A DNA stretch of 64,000 nt from Impatiens glandulifera (lineage: Eukaryota; Streptophyta; Magnoliopsida; Ericales; Balsaminaceae), in assembly GCF_907164915.1 (NCBI RefSeq), contig NC_061869.1, positions 44,761,771 through 44,825,770 on the forward strand. The letters run 5' to 3'. The first letter of the stretch is position 1; every line of letters begins with the position of its first letter. Under the pieces are notes generated by a model that ran no database searches, was not told the DNA's origin, and was given only the letters and a program-made list of their open reading frames with translations. Position numbers and translations under genes: made by a program. Positions 60,001 through 64,000 of the stretch are shown piece by piece.

Positions 60001-63000
60001 AAAATAATTTTAAGTGTTGGGAATTGGGTAATTGCGAAAGTTTTACAAAAAAAACCCTCAGTTTTGACTCTTTCCAAAAAATCTTTAAATAATTCTAAGT
60101 ATTTGGAAGGGGGTAATTGCGAAAGTTTTTAAAAAAAACCTTCGGTATTGACTTTTTCCCCATAAAAACTGAAAATAATTCTAAGTATTGGGAAGAGGGT
60201 AATTGAGAAAGTTTTTCAAAAAACCCTCAGTTTTGACTTATTCCAAAAAATCTTAAAATAATTCTAAGTGTTGGAAATTCGTAATTGCGAAAGTTTTTCA
60301 AAAAAACATCGGTTTTGACTTTTGCCCATAAAAACTGAAAATAATTCTATGTTTTGGTAAGGAGTAATTGCGAAAGTTTTTCAAAAAACCATCGGTTTTG
60401 ACTTATTCCAAATAATCTTAAAATAATTCTAAGTATTGGGAAGAGGGTAATTAATAAAGTTTTTCAAAAAACTATCGGTTTTGACTTTTTCCCCATAAAA
60501 ACTAAAAATAATTTTAAGTGTTAGGAAGATGGTAATTGCGAAGGTTTTTCAAAAAAACCATCGGTTTTGACTTTTCCCCCATAAAAACTGAAAATAATTC
60601 TAAGTGTTGGAAAGAGGGTAATTGCGAAGGTTTTCAAAAACACTCTCGGTTTTGATTTTTCCCCAAAAGAAGAAAATAATTCTAAGTGTTGGGAAATGTG
60701 TAATTGCGAAAGTATTTCAAAAAACCTTCGGTTTTGACTTTTTCCCATAAAATCTGAAAATAATTTTAAATGTTGGGAAGAGGGTAATTGCTAAAGTTTT
60801 CAAAAAACCCTCGGTTTTGACTTTTTCCAAAAAATCTTACAATAATTCTAAGTATTGAGAAAAGTTAATTGCGAAGGTTTTTCAAAAAACCCTCTGTTTT
60901 GACTTTTTCCCCATAAAAACTGAAAATAATTTGAAGTGTTAGGAAGAGGGTAATTGCGAAGGTTTTTCAAAAAACTCTCGGTTTTGACTCTTTCTAAAAA
61001 ATCTTTAAATAATTCTAATTATTGGGAAGAGGGTAATTGAGAAAGTTTTTAAAAAACCCTCGGTTTTAACTTTTTCCTCATAAAAACTAAAAATAATTTT
61101 ACGTGTTATGAACATGGTAATTGCGAAGGTTTGTCAAAAAAACCCTCGGTTTTGACTTTTCCCCCATAAAAACTGAAAATAATATTAAGTGTTGGAAAGA
61201 GGGTAATTGCGAAGGTTTTTCAAAAACACTCTCGTTTTGATTTTTTCTACATAAAAAGAAAATAATTCTTAGTGTTGGGAAATGTGTAATTGCGAAATAT
61301 TTTCAAAAAAACCCTAGGTTTTGACTTTTTCCATATAAAAACTGAAAATAATTCTAAATGTTATGCGAAAGTTTTTTTTTCAAAAAACCCTCGGTTTTAA
61401 CTCTTCCAAAAAAATTGAAAATAATTCTAAATGTTTGGAATGGGATAATTGCGAAGATTTTTTCAAAAAAACCTTTATTTTAACTTTTTCTCCATAAAAA
61501 ACTAAAAATAATTCTAAGTGTTGGAAATGGGTAATTGCGAAAGTTTTCCAAAAAATATCGGTTTTAACTTTTGCCCATAAAAACTGAAAATAATTCTATG
61601 TTTTGGTAAGGGGTGATTGCGAAAGTTTTTCAAAAAACCATCGGTTTTGACTTATTCCAAATAATCTTAAAATAATCTAAGTATTGGGAAAAGGGTAATT
61701 GAGAAAGTTTTTCAAAAAATTATCGGTTTTAACTTTTTCCCCATAAAAACTAAAAATAATTTTAAGTGTTAGGAAGATGGTAATTGCGAAGGTTTTTCAA
61801 AAAAACCCTCGGTTTTGACTTTTCCCCCATAAAAACTGAAAATAATTCTAAGTGTTGGAAAGAGGGTAATTGCGAAGGTTTTTCAAAAAACCCTCGGTTT
61901 TGACTCTTTCCAAAAAAACTTAAAATAATTCTAAGTATTGGGAAGGGGGTAATTGATAAAGTTTTTCAAAAAACCATCGGTTTTGACTTTTTCCCCATAA
62001 AAACTGAAAATAATTTTAAGTGTTGGGAATGGGGTAATTGCGAAAGTTCTACAAAAAAACCCTCAGTTTTGACTCTTTCCAAATAAATCTTTAAATAATT
62101 CTAAGTATTTGGAAGGGGGTAATTGCGAAAGTTTTTAAAAAAAACCTTCGGTTTTGACTTTTTCCCCATAAAAACTGAAAATAATTCTAAGTGTTTGGAA
62201 GGGTGTAATTGCGAAAGATTTACAAAAAAATATCGGTTTTGACTCTTTCCAAAAAAAATCTTAAAATAATTCTAATTATTGGGAAGGGGATAGTTGCGAA
62301 AGGTTTTAAAAAACCCTCGGTTTTGAATTTTTCCCAATAGAAACTGAAAATAATTCTAATTGTTGGGAAATGGGTAATTTTTAATATTTTTTAAAAAACC
62401 CTCAGTTTTAACTTTTCCCACATAAAAACGAAAAATAATTCTAAGTGTTGGGAAGGAGATAATTGCGAAAGTTTTTCAAAAAACCCTCAGTTTAGACTCT
62501 TTCAAAAAATCTTAAAATAATTCTAAGTATTTGGAAGGGCTAATTGCAAAAGTTTTTTAAAAAACCCTCAGTTTAAACTTTTTTCCCATAAAAACTGAAA
62601 ATAATTCTAAGTGTTGGGATTTGTGTAATTGCGAAAGTTTTTCAAAAAACTCTCGGTTTTGACTCTTTCCAAAAAAATCTTAAAATAATTTTAATTATTA
62701 GAAAGGGGGTAATTGCGAAAGTTTTTTCAAAAAAATCTCGATTTTGACTCTTTCCAAAAAAATTTTAAAATAATTCTAATCAATGGGAAATGGATAATTG
62801 GGAAAGTTTTTCAAAAAACCCTCAGTTTTGACTCTTTCCAAAAAATCTTAAAATAATTCTAATTATTGGGAAGGGGTAATTGCGAAAGTTTTTCAAAAAA
62901 CCCTCGGTTTTGACTCTTCCAAAAAAATTGAAAATAATTCTAAGTGTTGAGAATGGGATAATTGTGAAGATTTTTCAAAAAAAACCTCGATTTTGACTTT

Positions 63001-64000
63001 TTCCCATAAAAACTAAAAATAATTCTAAATGTTAGGAAATGGGTAATTGCGAAAAATTTTCAAAAAACCATCGGATTTGACTTTTGCCCATAAAAACTGA
63101 AAATAATTCTAAGTTTTAGTAAGGGGGTAATTGCGAAAGTTTTTTCAAAAAACCATCGGTTTTGACTTATTCCAAAAAATCTTAAAATAATTCTAAGTAT
63201 TGGGAAAAGGGTAATTGAGAAAGTTTTTCAAAAAACCCTCGGTTTGACTTTTTCCCCATAAAAACTAAAAATAATTTTAAGTGTTAAGAAAATGGTAATT
63301 GCGAAGGTTTTCAAAAAAACTATCGGTTTTGACTTTTCCCCTATAAGAACTGAAAATAATTCTAAGTGTTGGAAAGAGGGTAATTGCGAAGATTTTCAAA
63401 AACACTCTCGGTTTTGAATTTTCCCCAAAAGAAGAAAATAATTCTAAGTGTTGGGAAATGGGTAATTGCGAAAGTATTTCAAAAAACCTTCGGTTTTGAC
63501 TTTTTCCCCATAAAAACTGAAAATAATTTTAAATGTTGGGAAGAGGGTAATTGCTAAAGTTTTCAAAAAACCCTCGGTTTTGACTTTTTCCAATAAATCT
63601 TAAAATAATTCTAAGTATTGAGAAGAGTTAATTGCGAAGGTTTTTCAAAAAAACCCTCGATTTTGACTTTTTCCCCATAAAAACTGAAAATAATTTTAAG
63701 TGTTGGGAAGAGGGTAATTGCGAAGGTTTTTCAAAAAACTCTCGGTTTTGACTCTTTCTAAAAAATCTTTAAATAATTCTAATTATTGGGAAGAGGGTAA
63801 TTGAGAAAGTTTTTAAAAAACCCTCGGTTTTAACTTTTTCCTCATAAAAACTAAAAATAATTTTACGTGTTAGGAAAATGGTAATTGCGAAGGTTTTTCA
63901 AAAAAACCCTCGGTATTTGACTTTTTTTCCATAAGAACTGAAAATAATTTTAATTGTTAGGAAGAGGGTAATTGCGTAGGTTTTTCAAAAACACTCTCGG
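54069..64000 (-). repeat. 84-bp satellite array, block 5 (minus orientation, continues past window)
   Basis: Uninterrupted minus-oriented monomers, about 118 of them. One conspicuous short unit lies near 56090-56110, where a monomer has been deleted. The array is cut by the window edge. Confidence 0.97.
56214..64000 (-). repeat. Nested higher-order repeats of 2.02 and 5.03 kb
   Basis: CTACATAAAAAGAAAATAA occurs at 56214, 59231 and 61248 (3017 and 2017 bp). CCCCAAAAGAAG occurs at 58643, 60661 and 63423 (2018 and 2762). CCCACATAAAAACG occurs at 57389 and 62417 (5028). So a segment of about 24 monomers (near 58.6-60.6 kb) is duplicated next to itself, and a segment of about 60 monomers (56.2-61.2 kb) is repeated in the following sequence. 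Confidence 0.8.

Noticed and set aside
20693..64000. CRISPR-like array of palindromic repeats
   Set aside because: Units are contiguous about 84-bp tandem monomers with no unique spacers and no cas genes, in plant DNA. It is satellite.

Overview
This is nuclear DNA of a flowering plant, very probably a eudicot. It is AT-rich and consists of retrotransposon wreckage plus a large satellite DNA block, broken by a run of exactly 500 Ns (33573-34072), the usual placeholder for a scaffold gap. No bacterial, organellar, tRNA, rRNA or CRISPR feature was found, and there is no clear host housekeeping gene. From memory, unchecked, ORFs like the three-gene set described below are common in Lamiales (Gesneriaceae-type) drafts, so an asterid is my weak guess.

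Layout. (1) 1-6928: the right part of an LTR-bounded element carrying three ORFs (A1, A2, B), ending in a 1.17-kb LTR with TGTTAG...CTAACA ends. (2) 6929-20692: nested retroelement remains. These are a decayed Copia element on the minus strand (8282-12604; gag, protease, integrase, RT and RNase H all recognisable), a 3.7-kb LTR pair with no coding capacity (14019-17718), and stretches I cannot assign. (3) 20693-42405: tandem satellite with a monomer of about 84 bp. It lies in plus orientation to the gap, minus from the gap to 38940, then plus again to 42405. A 265-bp MITE sits near its left edge. (4) 42406-49363: a second, diverged copy of the three-ORF unit (A1', A2', B') plus its LTR, embedded in satellite. 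(5) 49364-64000: satellite in minus orientation, interrupted by a 5'-truncated LINE with a 15-bp target-site duplication; the array runs off the window.

How the parts relate. The two three-ORF units are collinear: the same order and strand, intergenic gaps of 431-578 bp, a TATA box followed by a CT-rich leader before each start that can be examined, a (TA)n run after B, two purine-rich tracts, then the LTR. A1, A2 and the N-terminus of B look like paralogues of one domain (an 'EFF/FxNA' motif, a 'LP.EG' motif, and an 'hxWxxhhFxxL' motif). B adds a basic linker and a coiled coil. A2' (43820-44521) is fully open, A1' is open from an internal ATG, and A1 is open as far as it is visible. The other copies carry in-frame stops, many explicable by C-to-T change.

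The satellite shows higher-order repeats at several scales: exactly 1680 bp (20 monomers), about 930-940 bp, 1.18-1.35 kb, 1.08/1.42 kb, 2.02 kb and 5.03 kb. Each monomer holds a near-perfect 24-bp palindrome. The array changes direction at 38940/38941, across the gap, and across the second three-ORF unit.
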